A stretch of 46,011 nt of DNA. It comes from Rhodobacteraceae bacterium HLUCCA09 (GTDB taxonomy: Bacteria > Pseudomonadota > Alphaproteobacteria > Rhodobacterales > Rhodobacteraceae). The notes below the pieces were generated by a model. It was not told the origin of the DNA. It worked only from the letters and a program-made list of their open reading frames with translations, and did no database searches. Position numbers and translations under genes: made by a program. Positions within the stretch are counted from its first letter, which is position 1, and every line of letters begins with the position of its first letter. Of this stretch, positions 1-8,917 are shown in pieces. Location: contig LJNT01000173.1 of the NCBI GenBank assembly GCA_001314685.1, positions 24,488 to 70,498 of the forward strand, given 5' to 3'.

Positions 1-151
1 GCCGTGCCGCTGGCGCCCGCCCGCCCGGCTCTCCACGGGTGCGGCGACGATCCGCACGGCCTGCCGGCGGATCCACGCGGCGCACGGCGCGAAGCGCCCT
101 TGTCGCCGCTTCGCATAAGCCCATCCTGTGCGGCGCACTCCGAGCCGTTCC

Positions 152-466
152 ATGTCCGACGAGACCGACCCCATCTGCCCCCTCTGCCTGCGCCCGATCC
201 CAGCGGGCGTGCCGCAGAGCCTGCACCACCTCGTTCCCAAGCTGAAGGGCGGCAAGGGCGGCCCTACCGTGCTCATGCACCACATCTGCCACAAGGAGGT
301 CCACGCGGCTCTCACCGAGGCCGAGCTCGCCCGAGACTACGCCACCCCCGAGGCGCTCCGCAGCCACCCCCGTCTCGCCCGCTTCGCCGCCTGGGTCGCG
401 CGCCGCCCGCCGGGATTCACCTCGCAGGTGCCAGGCCGCCGCGGCCGCCGCGGCGCAGGCTCCTGA
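152..466 (+). CDS. Small HNH-type nuclease domain protein
   Basis: A 104-residue protein. Near the N-terminus it shows a CPLC zinc knuckle, then SLHHLVPKLKGG, then HHICHKEVH, which together resemble the Cys pairs and His-rich core of HNH endonuclease-fold proteins. The residues that would bind metal and cut DNA (the HH of SLHH and the later HHxxCHKEVH) are all present. I chose the ATG at 152 because translation from the upstream ATG only adds an arginine-rich tail unlike a protein start. It stands alone, with no partner nuclease, methylase or phage gene beside it, so it may be a housekeeping HNH protein common in alphaproteobacteria rather than a mobile-element enzyme. Substrate and role are unknown. 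Confidence 0.75.
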   Translation: MSDETDPICPLCLRPIPAGVPQSLHHLVPKLKGGKGGPTVLMHHICHKEVHAALTEAELARDYATPEALRSHPRLARFAAWVARRPPGFTSQVPGRRGRRGAGS

Positions 467-698
467 CACGGCGACAGACGGATCTTGGCCCTCTCCGAGC
501 GGGCGGGGCGCCGCGCCGGGCCCGGCGGCGGGCAGCCCCCGCGCAGCCGAGGCCCCGCGGTGCCCCTACCCCACCAAACTGATCGCGGCGACCGCGGGAG
601 CAACAGAAGAGCGCCCCGCCGTGGCACCGGCCTTGCTGGCGTGGCCGGCCCGCCGGTCTGGCAACGCCGTAGAGGGCGACCTCCACCGCCTCCGGGGC

Positions 699-1598
699 TC
701 AGGCGAGATGCCGCCGCCCCCGCGCGGCGGCGAGTCGCACCTGCCTCTGTCGCTCGCGGAAGCGCGCCCGGTCAACATCGGTATAGGCGCCGATGCAGAG
801 CGGGCAGCTCACCCCCTCCTCCCAGCCCGGCGCGTCCATCTGCGCCGGCGTCACGGGCCGCCCGCAGGCGTGGCACATCCCGGCCCTGCCCGGCCCCAGC
901 CCGTGCCCGACCGACACGCGCCCGTCGAAGACGAAGCACTCGCCCCGCCACAGGCTTTCCGTCTCGGGCACGCGCGCGAGGTAGTCGAGGATGCCCCCCT
1001 CGAGGTGCCAAACCTCTTCCACCCCCTCCGCCCGCAACAGCGCGGTGGACTTCTCGCAGCGAATGCCCCCGGTGCAGAACATGGCCACCCGTCGCCCGGC
1101 GAAGCGGTGCGCATTGGCCGCCCACCAGGCCGGGAAGCCGGCGAAGCGGTCGAGTCCGGGGTCGACCGCCCCTGCGAAGGTGCCCAGCGCCACCTCGTAG
1201 GCGTTGCGTGTGTCGATCAGCGCGACGTCGGGGGCCGAGACGAGGGCGTTCCATGCCTCCGGCGACACGTAGGTGCCCGCGGCTTCGGCCGGGCGCAGCT
1301 CGGGCCGGCCCATCGTCACGATCTCGGGCTTCACGCGCACCTTGAGCCGGGCAAAGGGCATCGCCGCCGCCTCGGCCCGCTTCTCGCGCAGCGGGGCAAG
1401 GCCCGGCTCCGCGCTCAGCCGGTCGAGCAGCCGCGCCACGCCGGCCTCCGGCCCCGCGATCGTGCCGTTCACCCCCTCGGGCGCGAGCAGCACGGTGCCC
1501 CGCACGCCCTCGGCCCTGCCGAGCGCGGCAAGCGCATGGCGCAGGCCGGCAGGGTCCTGCAGGTCGGCGAACCGGTAGAAGGCGGCGAGGGTGACCAT
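699..1598 (-). CDS. trhO: tRNA uridine(34) hydroxylase, rhodanese family (TrhO/YceA)
   Basis: A 299-residue protein. The N-terminal acylphosphatase-like domain carries LLAPEGVNGTIAGP (about residues 37-50). A rhodanese domain follows, with IDTRNAYEVALG near 128 and the active loop CTGGIRCEKS at about 175-184, then a C-terminal Cys-rich segment (CHACG, CPLC). This order is that of TrhO, which hydroxylates uridine 34 of tRNA in an oxygen-dependent way, the first step to 5-(carboxy)methoxyuridine. The ATG at 1598 was chosen because the family starts just ahead of the conserved F-Y-R-F segment. Longer in-frame extensions are Arg/Ala/Pro-rich and look like shadow translation. It is transcribed divergently from pncA. 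Confidence 0.93.
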   Translation of the reverse strand: MVTLAAFYRFADLQDPAGLRHALAALGRAEGVRGTVLLAPEGVNGTIAGPEAGVARLLDRLSAEPGLAPLREKRAEAAAMPFARLKVRVKPEIVTMGRPELRPAEAAGTYVSPEAWNALVSAPDVALIDTRNAYEVALGTFAGAVDPGLDRFAGFPAWWAANAHRFAGRRVAMFCTGGIRCEKSTALLRAEGVEEVWHLEGGILDYLARVPETESLWRGECFVFDGRVSVGHGLGPGRAGMCHACGRPVTPAQMDAPGWEEGVSCPLCIGAYTDVDRARFRERQRQVRLAAARGRRHLA

Positions 1599-2032
1599 GC
1601 GCCGGGCATAGGCGCAGCACCGCCGCGAGGGCAAGCCCCGCCACCCGTTCGCACGTGCCCGACCGGGGCGCCCCGCGGTCCGGCCCGGTTGCCAGGCCGA
1701 CGCCAAAGGGTGGGTCTCGATCAGCCCCCTCCCGACTGCGTCTGCCTCTCCGTTGCGGCACCGAGGCTGCCGCGCCACTCCGGTGTGCCTGCCGTCCGGC
1801 AGCGCTCTGTCCACGGCGCGCACCGCCCCCTCCCGCCGCCGCGCCGCCGGCCCCGTCCGCGCGCGCCGCGCCGCGCCGCAAGGCGCGGCCGGGCCCAACG
1901 GAGCGAGGCGCCGCAAGGCGCCAAGCGGAGGCGGGAGCGCCCCCGGCCGGCCTTCCCCCGGGCCTTCCCCCGGGCCGGGCCGTTGACGAAAGAAGCGACC
2001 CGGCCCACCTTTCGGAACGAAAGGAGACGCCC
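1599..2032. other. Intergenic region between trhO and pncA
   Basis: This 434-base divergent spacer must hold the promoters of trhO and pncA. Open frames in it are compositionally biased (Arg/Pro/Ala) and look non-coding. A 12-base tandem direct repeat (ccttcccccggg twice) lies near 1958-1983. A clear ribosome binding site, aaaggaga at about 2020-2027, precedes pncA. I see no convincing promoter boxes, RNA gene or riboswitch. Confidence 0.5.
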
Positions 2033-2632
2033 ATGACGACCGCCCTCCTCGTGATCGACGTCCAGAACGACTTCTGCCGCGGCGGCGCGCTCGAGGTGCC
2101 CGACGGCGACGCCGTCGTGCCCCGGATCAACGCCATGCTCGCCGACTACCCGGTGCGCGCCTTCACGCAGGACTGGCACCCCGAGCGCCACTCCTCCTTC
2201 GCCTCGGAGCATCCCGGCCATCAGCCGCTCGAGGTGATCGAGATGGGCTACGGCCCCCAAGTGCTCTGGCCCGACCACTGCGTGCAGGGCACGCACGGGG
2301 CCGCCTTCCACCCCGATCTCCGGACCGACCCGGCCGATCTCATCCTGCGCAAGGGCTTTCGCCGCGAGATCGACAGCTACTCGGCCTTCTTCGAGAACGA
2401 CCACGCCACGCCGACCGGGCTCGAGGGCTACCTGCGCACCCGCGGCGTCACCAGCGTCGTCTGCGCCGGCCTCGCCACAGATTTCTGCGTGCGCTGGTCG
2501 GCGCTCGACGCCGCCAGGCTCGGCTTCGAGGTTGCGGTCGCGCTCGATGCCTGCCGCGGCCTCGACGCCGACGGCTCGCTCGCCGCCGCGCTCGACGCGA
2601 TGCGGCAGGCCGGCGTCGCCCTGCAGACCTAG
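2033..2632 (+). CDS. pncA: Nicotinamidase (bifunctional nicotinamidase/pyrazinamidase)
   Basis: A 199-residue cysteine amidase of the isochorismatase fold that converts nicotinamide to nicotinate for NAD salvage. The D-K-C catalytic triad is visible: Asp9 in LLVIDVQNDF, Lys107 in LILRKGF and Cys152 in GLATDFCVRWSA. The metal site QDWHPERH (Asp47, His49, His53) is also present. Length matches the family. The start at 2033 is supported by aaaggaga 6 bases upstream. PncB, which consumes the product, lies 2.8 kb downstream on the same strand behind a sensor kinase, so the two ends of the nicotinamide salvage route are neighbours. Confidence 0.95.
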   Translation: MTTALLVIDVQNDFCRGGALEVPDGDAVVPRINAMLADYPVRAFTQDWHPERHSSFASEHPGHQPLEVIEMGYGPQVLWPDHCVQGTHGAAFHPDLRTDPADLILRKGFRREIDSYSAFFENDHATPTGLEGYLRTRGVTSVVCAGLATDFCVRWSALDAARLGFEVAVALDACRGLDADGSLAAALDAMRQAGVALQT

Positions 2633-2815
2633 GAGCCCGCGGGTGGCGATGCTCGGGCCTCCGATACGGGCCCCCGAGCGAGCCCCCGAGCGAGCCGCCA
2701 TGAGCCGTCCGGCGCCAGCCGAACGCGGAGGTCGCGCGCCTTAACCCGGCCTCAACCGAGGCGTGGTGCTCTGTGCGCGGCGGTCATCCGGGCCGCCCAT
2801 CGGGAGCGCTGGAGC

Positions 2816-5281
2816 ATGATCGCCGACGCAGAGGCCGCCGGCCGAGAACTCGCCGCCTTTCGCAGCCGGCGCAGCCCCGAGGGGCGCTTTGTCAGCTATT
2901 GCCGCGGCCGGGCCCGCCACTTCCTCGCGCGCCAGCTCTTCACCATCTTCTGCCTTGCGGTGTTCCTGCGGGTGGCCGACCCGGTGACGGCGCTCGCCGC
3001 CGCCGCACTGGTCGCCCTCGCCGATGGCGGCGAAAGTCTGCTGCTGAGGCGGCTGTCGCGCACGGTCGGCATCGCGCGGCGCCTGCCCACGCTGCTCGCG
3101 CTCACGGCCGGGATGGGCGCGGTGCAGGCGCTCTCGATCGATTTCTTCCTGTGGAAGCTGATGGAACTCGGCGGCGCCGACGCGCGCGTCTTTGCCTTGG
3201 CCGTATGCATGGCGGCGCTGCTCGATTCCGCCCTGCTCTGGGGGCTGCACCGCTGGGCCGCGCTCGCGCGCTTCGCAGTCTACGGCTCGACCATCGCGAT
3301 GATCTTCGCCCTGGGGCCCCTGCCGGCCGGCCCGGCCGAGGACGGGATGTTCTACGACCTCATGGCGGCGCTGCTGATGGGCCACATCTTCGTCGCCTTC
3401 GTGCGGCAGGTGCAGCGAAGCCGGAAGCGCAGCGACGAGAAGCAGGAACTGACGCTGCAGACGGCGCTCGATCTCGCCGTCGCCAACGCCGCCCTGCGGG
3501 AGAGCCAGGCGACCGCGCGGCGCCTGTCGACCGTGGCCGAGCAGGTGGCCGACAGCATCGTCATCACCGACGGCGACGGCATCGTCACCTGGGTCAATGC
3601 CGGCTTCACCGAGATGACGGGCTATTCGGCGCGCGAGGCGGTGGGCCAGCACATCCGCCTGCTCAACGGCCCCGAGACGAGCCCGGAGGCGGTCGACGTC
3701 CTGATGACCGCCCGGCGCGAGCGACGGCCCGCGCGCACCCAGATCATGAACCGCCGCAAGGACGGCACGCCGGTCTGGGTCGAGACGCGGCTGACCCCCG
3801 TGCTCGACTCGGAGGGGCGGCTGTCGAGCGCCGTCTCGGTCGAGCGCGACATCGGCCACATCAAGGCGCGCGAGGCGGCGCTCGCCGAGGCGAGCCGCGC
3901 CGCCGCCGAGGCGAGCCGGGCCAAGCAGGCCTTCCTCGCCACGATCAGCCACGAGCTGCGCACGCCAATGAACGGCATCATCGGCAACGCCGAGATGCTG
4001 CTCGACACGGAGCTGTCGGGCGACCAGCGCGGCATGGTGCGCACGATCGGCGAGTCGGCCGAGGCGCTGCTCGACATCGTCAACGACGTGCTCGACCTCT
4101 CGGCGCTCGAGGCCGGGCGGCTGCGGGTGGGCGCGGCGCCCTTCGAGCTGGCCGATTGCCTCGAGGGTGTGGCGCGGCTGATGCGGCCGATGGCCGAGCG
4201 CAAGGGCCTGCGCTTCGACCTCGACCTGCCCGAGGGCGCGCTCCCCCGCCTCGTGGGCGACGCGGGGCGGCTTCGGCAGGTGCTGTCGAACCTGCTCGGC
4301 AACGCGATCAAGTTCACCGAGACGGGGCAGGTGGCGCTCTCGGTGCGCATGCGCGCGGCGGGCGACCGGGCGGCGCTCGCGCTCGAGGTGCGCGACACCG
4401 GCATCGGCATCGCCGAGAATCGCCTCGACGAGATATTCCAGAGCTTCACCCAGGCCAGCCCCGACATTGCCGGCCGCTACGGCGGAACTGGGCTCGGCCT
4501 CGCCATCTCGCGCCAGCTGGTCGAGGCGATGGGTGGCACGCTCACCGCCGAGTCGGCTCCCGGCGCGGGCTCGGTCTTTCGTGTGGCGATCGAGCTTGCC
4601 ATCGCCCCGGCGGATCCGGGCGATGCGGCGTCAGGCGCCCGGCCCGGGTCTGCCCCTGCCCCCGCCGCCGCCCGGCAAGCTTGCGTGGCCAAGGCCGCCG
4701 CCCCGCCCTATGCCGGTCTGCGCCTGCTGGTGGCCGACGACAACCCCGCCAACCTGCGTCTGATCGAGGCCATGCTGCGCGGCACCGGCGCCGTGGTCGA
4801 CACCGTGCAGAGCGGCGCCGACGCGGTCGCCCGCTACACCGAGACGCCCCCCGACGCCGTCTTCATGGACATGCGGATGCCCGGCCTCGACGGCCCCGCC
4901 GCCGCCCGCGCCATACGGCGCGAGGAGGCAGCGCGCGGCCTGCCCCCGGTGCCGGTGATCGCGCTCACCGCCAACGCGCTGGCCGAAAGCCGCGAACAAT
5001 GCCGCGCGGCCGGCATGACCGGCTTCCTCGCCAAGCCGGTCCGCAAGGCCGACCTCGCCGGCGCGCTCGATGCCCTGCTCGCCGCGCGCGCCGGCCACGC
5101 GCCGCCGCAAGCGGCCCTGCCGGATGAGCAGCGCTCCGCAGTCGCGCCCCCGCTTCACCCCGCGCACGCGGCGGCCGGCGGCCCCTCGCCGGGCATCGCG
5201 TGCGACCCGCAGGAGACCGCACACCAGGCCGACGACGCCGCTCTGCCGCCCGCGGCGCCACCCCGCTCCGCCTCGGGCTGA
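2816..5281 (+). CDS. Membrane-bound hybrid sensor histidine kinase (PAS-HisKA-HATPase-REC)
   Basis: An 821-residue hybrid kinase. Residues about 40-200 hold several hydrophobic segments, an integral-membrane sensor of a type I cannot name. A coiled stretch comes next, then a PAS/PAC domain (about 240-350; VADSIVITDGDG). HisKA follows with phospho-accepting His379 in ATISHELRTPMNG, then HATPase_c with N, G1 and G2 boxes (NLLGNAIKFTE, DTGIGIAE, GGTGLGLAIS). A receiver domain ends it, with ADDNPAN, phospho-acceptor Asp685 (FMDMRMPG) and the KPVRK lysine. About 60 residues at the C-terminus are Pro/Ala-rich and probably disordered. No response regulator is adjacent, so the output partner is unknown. 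It lies between pncA and pncB, but nothing in it indicates a nicotinamide ligand. Confidence 0.92.
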   Translation: MIADAEAAGRELAAFRSRRSPEGRFVSYCRGRARHFLARQLFTIFCLAVFLRVADPVTALAAAALVALADGGESLLLRRLSRTVGIARRLPTLLALTAGMGAVQALSIDFFLWKLMELGGADARVFALAVCMAALLDSALLWGLHRWAALARFAVYGSTIAMIFALGPLPAGPAEDGMFYDLMAALLMGHIFVAFVRQVQRSRKRSDEKQELTLQTALDLAVANAALRESQATARRLSTVAEQVADSIVITDGDGIVTWVNAGFTEMTGYSAREAVGQHIRLLNGPETSPEAVDVLMTARRERRPARTQIMNRRKDGTPVWVETRLTPVLDSEGRLSSAVSVERDIGHIKAREAALAEASRAAAEASRAKQAFLATISHELRTPMNGIIGNAEMLLDTELSGDQRGMVRTIGESAEALLDIVNDVLDLSALEAGRLRVGAAPFELADCLEGVARLMRPMAERKGLRFDLDLPEGALPRLVGDAGRLRQVLSNLLGNAIKFTETGQVALSVRMRAAGDRAALALEVRDTGIGIAENRLDEIFQSFTQASPDIAGRYGGTGLGLAISRQLVEAMGGTLTAESAPGAGSVFRVAIELAIAPADPGDAASGARPGSAPAPAAARQACVAKAAAPPYAGLRLLVADDNPANLRLIEAMLRGTGAVVDTVQSGADAVARYTETPPDAVFMDMRMPGLDGPAAARAIRREEAARGLPPVPVIALTANALAESREQCRAAGMTGFLAKPVRKADLAGALDALLAARAGHAPPQAALPDEQRSAVAPPLHPAHAAAGGPSPGIACDPQETAHQADDAALPPAAPPRSASG

Positions 5282-5397
5282 GCGCGGCGCCCCCTTGCAC
5301 GAGACGGCGCCGCCACCCGCCGCGGCCTTTCCCTTCGCGCCCCGCTTCGGCTAGCGTGCGCCGCGGCGGCCCCGGCGGGTCGCCGGGGGAGGGAGCC

Positions 5398-6690
5398 ATG
5401 GTCGACATCGCCGCGCGCGTCTGGAACCACAAGTGGAAGATCGACCCGATCGTGCGCTCGCTGATCGATACCGACTTCTACAAGCTATTGATGTGCCAGT
5501 CGGTTTTCCGCAACAGGCGCGACACCACCGTCACCTTCTCGCTGATCAACCGCAGCACCCACGTGCCGCTCGCCGAGCTGATCGACGAGGGCGAATTGCG
5601 CGAGCAACTCGACCACGTCCGCTCGCTCTCGCTCTGCCGCGGCGAGAGCACATGGCTGCGCGGCAACACCTTCTACGGCAAGCGCCAGATGTTCCGCCCC
5701 GATTTCATGGAGTGGTTCGAGAACATGCGCCTGCCCGCCTACGAGCTGGAGCGCAAGGGCGACCAGTACGAGCTGACCTTCGAGGGGCCGTGGCCCGAGG
5801 TGATGCTGTGGGAGATCCCCGCGCTCGCGATCCTCATGGAGCTGCGCGGCCGAGCCGTGCTCCACCGGCTGGGCAAGTTCGAGCTTCAGGTGCTCTATGC
5901 CCGCGCCATGACCCGAACATGGGAGAAGATCGAGCGCCTGCGCCGGCTCGACGACCTCAGGATCGCCGATTTCGGCACCCGCCGCCGCCATTCCTTCCTT
6001 TGGCAGGACTGGTGCGTGCAGGCGATGCAGGAGGGGCTTGGCCCCGCCTTCACCGGCACGTCGAACTGCCTGATCGCAAAGAACCGCGATCTCGAGGCGA
6101 TCGGCACCAACGCCCACGAACTGCCCATGGTCTATGCCGCCCTTGCCGAGACCGACCAGGAACTCGCCCAGGCCCCCTATCGCGTTCTTGCCGACTGGCA
6201 CGAAGAGCACGAGGGCAACCTGCGCATCATCCTGCCCGACACCTACGGCACCGAGGGCTTCCTCGCCCGCGCGCCCGACTGGCTGGCGGGGTGGACGGGC
6301 ATCCGCGTGGATTCCGGCGACCCGGCCGAGGGCGCCGAGACCGCCATCCGCTGGTGGCAGGAGCGCGGCGAGGACCCGGCGCAGAAGCTCGTGATCTTCT
6401 CCGACGGCCTCGACGCCGAGAAGATCGTCGAGCTGCACCGCCAGTTTCACGGCCGGGTGCGCGTCAGCTTCGGCTGGGGCACGCTGCTGACGAACGACTT
6501 CCGCGGGCTGGCGCCGGGCGACGCGCTCGCGCCCTTCTCGCTGGTGTGCAAGGCGGTGGCGGCGAACGGGCGGCCGACGGTCAAGCTGTCGGACAACCCG
6601 AACAAGGCCATGGGACCATGCGAGGAAATCGCGCGCTACAAGCGCGTCTTCGGCGTGGGCGAACAGAAGGCGCAGGCGGTGTTCGTCTGA
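5398..6690 (+). CDS. pncB: Nicotinate phosphoribosyltransferase
   Basis: A 430-residue cytoplasmic enzyme joining nicotinate to PRPP to give nicotinate mononucleotide in NAD salvage. Features of type-1 NAPRTase include SLIDTDFYKLLMCQSVFR near residue 20, FGTRRRHSF mid-protein (the phosphorylatable His region) and GIRVDSGDPAEGAE plus FSDGLDAEKI in the C-terminal barrel. The ATG at 5398 follows gggggagggagcc, a strong ribosome binding site, and gives the usual length. It shares strand and pathway with pncA. Its stop is one base from the stop of the convergent kinase gene on the other strand. Confidence 0.95.
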   Translation: MVDIAARVWNHKWKIDPIVRSLIDTDFYKLLMCQSVFRNRRDTTVTFSLINRSTHVPLAELIDEGELREQLDHVRSLSLCRGESTWLRGNTFYGKRQMFRPDFMEWFENMRLPAYELERKGDQYELTFEGPWPEVMLWEIPALAILMELRGRAVLHRLGKFELQVLYARAMTRTWEKIERLRRLDDLRIADFGTRRRHSFLWQDWCVQAMQEGLGPAFTGTSNCLIAKNRDLEAIGTNAHELPMVYAALAETDQELAQAPYRVLADWHEEHEGNLRIILPDTYGTEGFLARAPDWLAGWTGIRVDSGDPAEGAETAIRWWQERGEDPAQKLVIFSDGLDAEKIVELHRQFHGRVRVSFGWGTLLTNDFRGLAPGDALAPFSLVCKAVAANGRPTVKLSDNPNKAMGPCEEIARYKRVFGVGEQKAQAVFV

Positions 6691-6691
6691 G

Positions 6692-7624
6692 TCAGGCGCC
6701 GGCGCGGGCGAGCCACCGCTCGGCCAGCCGCACCGCCCGGTCGGCATAGGCCCGTCTGCGGGGATCGCCCGTCTCGGTGCGGCTGAGCACCCAGCCGCAC
6801 GAGGCGAGCGCGCGCAGCATCACGAACAGCGACAGCTCCGCCGCGACCCGTGCCCCGTTGCCACGCCGGCTGGCGTAGCCCGCGACCAGTGCGGCGGCGA
6901 GGTCGGGGTAGTCGGGGCGCTCGGCATGACCCACCAGCGCGGTGCCGAGGTCGTAGACGCGGTGCCCCACCCCGCAATCGTCGAAGTCGATCAGCCAGAG
7001 CCGGCTGCCCTGGTCGAGCACGTTGTCGAGCAGCACGTCGCCGTGGATCGGCCCGAGATCGGGCTCGGGCAGCGCGTCGAGCCGGGCCCGCGCCTCTTCG
7101 CGCACGATCTGCAGGAGGCGCGATTCCTCGGGCGTGAGATGCGGGTGCTCCCAGAACCGGCCCCAGACCGGGTGGTCGCCGAGCAGCGACTCGCCCGTCC
7201 ACGAGGGCAGCGCGTGCGTCTCGGGGCCGAGCCTGTCGGTCTCGTCGTGCAGCCGCGCGATCAGCCCGCCCAGCCGGCGAAAGGCGTCGACGGTCGGCCC
7301 GCCCTCGGCGAGCGGCGGCGCATCGATCCAGGTCACCACCGACGCCGCGCGCCCGTCGGGCGCGCGGGCGAGCAACGCCCCGTCCTCGGCGGCGACGGGG
7401 CGAGGGCAGGGAAAGCCGTCCTCGGCGAGCGCCGCCGTCCATGCCATCTCGGCCTCGATGGCGGCGGGGCTGCGATAGCCTGCCCGGTGCAGCCGCAGCG
7501 CCGCCCGCTCGCCGGAGCACAGGCGCACCTCGTAGACGGCGTTCTCGCGATCGACGACCAGCCGGGGCGGGGCCGCCGCGCCCCCCCACGGCCCGAGCGC
7601 GGCCTCGGCCAGCGCCGCCGTCAT
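6692..7624 (-). CDS. APH-family small-molecule kinase (predicted hydroxylysine/amino-alcohol kinase)
   Basis: A 310-residue protein of the aminoglycoside phosphotransferase/choline kinase fold. The Brenner-type catalytic segment is LGPIHGDVLLDNVLDQG, with the metal-binding LWLIDFDDCGVG after it. The N-lobe ends with RLHRAGYRSPAAIEAEMAW. The ATG overlaps the stop of the upstream aminotransferase-like gene by four bases (ATGA), so the two are translationally coupled. In animals an APH kinase (hydroxylysine kinase) works with a class-III PLP phospho-lyase, and bacterial fusions of the two families exist. That precedent and the coupling suggest this enzyme phosphorylates a hydroxylated amine, which the partner then eliminates. 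The substrate is inference; homoserine kinase-like activity is possible. Confidence 0.75.
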   Translation of the reverse strand: MTAALAEAALGPWGGAAAPPRLVVDRENAVYEVRLCSGERAALRLHRAGYRSPAAIEAEMAWTAALAEDGFPCPRPVAAEDGALLARAPDGRAASVVTWIDAPPLAEGGPTVDAFRRLGGLIARLHDETDRLGPETHALPSWTGESLLGDHPVWGRFWEHPHLTPEESRLLQIVREEARARLDALPEPDLGPIHGDVLLDNVLDQGSRLWLIDFDDCGVGHRVYDLGTALVGHAERPDYPDLAAALVAGYASRRGNGARVAAELSLFVMLRALASCGWVLSRTETGDPRRRAYADRAVRLAERWLARAGA

Positions 7625-8904
7625 GCCGGCGCGCCTTCCGTCAGCGGCACGGCGGCGAGGGCGGCGTCGAGCGCCAGGGCCAGCCGGTCGACATGCTGCG
7701 GCGCGAAGGTCATGGGCGGGCGGATCTTGAGCACGTGCATCTGGCGCCCGATCCGCCCGATCAGCACGCCCGCCTCCTTCATCCGCTCCACCACCTCCTC
7801 GGCGCGGGTGGCGTCGGGGCGGCCCGCGCCGTCGACAAGCTCCACCGCCGCCATCAGCCCGTGGGCGGTGACACGCGCGATGCCCTGATCGCCCAGCGAG
7901 CCCAGCGCCTCTGCCAGCCTGCCGCCCGTTCGGGCGGCGTTCTCGCACAGGCCCTCGTCAGCCATCACGTCGAGCACGGCGCTGCCGGCGGCGGCGGCGA
8001 CCGGCGTCGCCGCGGTGGTGTTGAAATAGCCGAAGCGGTCGCGGAAGGCGGCCATGTGCTCCGGCCGCGTCACCAGTGCCGCCAGCGGATGGCCGTTGCC
8101 CAGCGCCTTGCCCAGCACCACGATGTCGGGCGCGACGCCCAGCAGGCCGTGCCCCCACATTTGCGTGCCCACGCGCCCCAGGCCCGGCTGCACCTCGTCG
8201 ACGATCAACACGCCGCCGGCCTTGCGCACCGCCTCTGCCGCCGCGTCGAGCCAGCCGGGGGCGACGCCCGGCAGCCCCTCGTTGGCAAAGACCGGGCAGA
8301 CGACCAGCGCGGCGAGCCCGTCGCCCGCCTCGGCCAGATCCTCCGCCGCGCGCGCAACCGCGGCGGCGAAGGCCGCCGGCTGCGCCGCCTCCGAGCCGCC
8401 GAGGGGCGCGCGGGCCTCGGGCGCCGGCACCAGCCGCACATGGGGCGGGTAGCCCCCCAGGGGCGGGCGACGGGCAGAGAGCTGCGCGACCGCGGTCGTG
8501 TTGCCGTGATAGGTGTTGTCGGTCGCCACGATCCCGGTGCGCCCGGTCGCCGCCTGCGCCATGCGCAGCGCGACGTCCATCGCCTCCGACCCCGTGCAGG
8601 CGAAGAGCGCCTGCATCGGCCCGTCGTCGAAGGTGGCCGTCAGCCGCTCGGCATAGTCGAGGATGCCTGCGTGGTGGTAGCGCGAATGGGTGTCGAGCGT
8701 GGCGAGCTGCCGCGAGACGGCCTCGACCACGCGAGGGTGGCAATGGCCGACATGGGGCACGTTGTTGTAGGCGTCGAGGTAACGCCGTCCGTCGGCATCC
8801 CACAGCCACACGCCTTTGCCGCGCACGATCTCGAGCGGGCGGCGATAGAAGGTGGGCACGTTCGGCCCCATCAGGCGCGTGCGGCGGGCACCGAGGCTCT
8901 CCAT
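7621..8904 (-). CDS. Class-III PLP enzyme resembling phospho-lyases (AGXT2L-type)
   Basis: A 427-residue fold-type I PLP enzyme. Diagnostic stretches are YLDAYNNVPHVGHCHPRV, TLDTHSRYHH, CTGSEAMDVALRMA, the Asp-containing LIVDEVQPGLGRVG, and VLGKALGNGHPLA holding the PLP lysine. The YLDxxNNVxHVGHCHP and VLKIRPPM signatures resemble ethanolamine-phosphate and 5-phosphohydroxylysine phospho-lyases more than ordinary omega-transaminases. It is coupled to the downstream kinase gene by an ATGA overlap. The ATG at 8904 has gaggggaggc just upstream as ribosome binding site. Substrate is not settled; a conventional class-III aminotransferase is the alternative. Confidence 0.85.
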   Translation of the reverse strand: MESLGARRTRLMGPNVPTFYRRPLEIVRGKGVWLWDADGRRYLDAYNNVPHVGHCHPRVVEAVSRQLATLDTHSRYHHAGILDYAERLTATFDDGPMQALFACTGSEAMDVALRMAQAATGRTGIVATDNTYHGNTTAVAQLSARRPPLGGYPPHVRLVPAPEARAPLGGSEAAQPAAFAAAVARAAEDLAEAGDGLAALVVCPVFANEGLPGVAPGWLDAAAEAVRKAGGVLIVDEVQPGLGRVGTQMWGHGLLGVAPDIVVLGKALGNGHPLAALVTRPEHMAAFRDRFGYFNTTAATPVAAAAGSAVLDVMADEGLCENAARTGGRLAEALGSLGDQGIARVTAHGLMAAVELVDGAGRPDATRAEEVVERMKEAGVLIGRIGRQMHVLKIRPPMTFAPQHVDRLALALDAALAAVPLTEGAPA

Positions 8905-8917
8905 CGCGTGCCTCCCC

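Noticed and set aside
1-118. Plus-strand open stretch ending in TAA at 116-118
   Set aside because: It could be the tail of a gene starting before the window, but the translation is Arg/Ala-rich with no recognisable motif, and the sequence is too short to support it.
417-686. Minus-strand 89-residue open frame between the HNH gene and trhO
   Set aside because: Composition (Arg/Gly/Ala repeats) is that of a GC-rich shadow frame. It overlaps the HNH gene and has no ribosome binding site.
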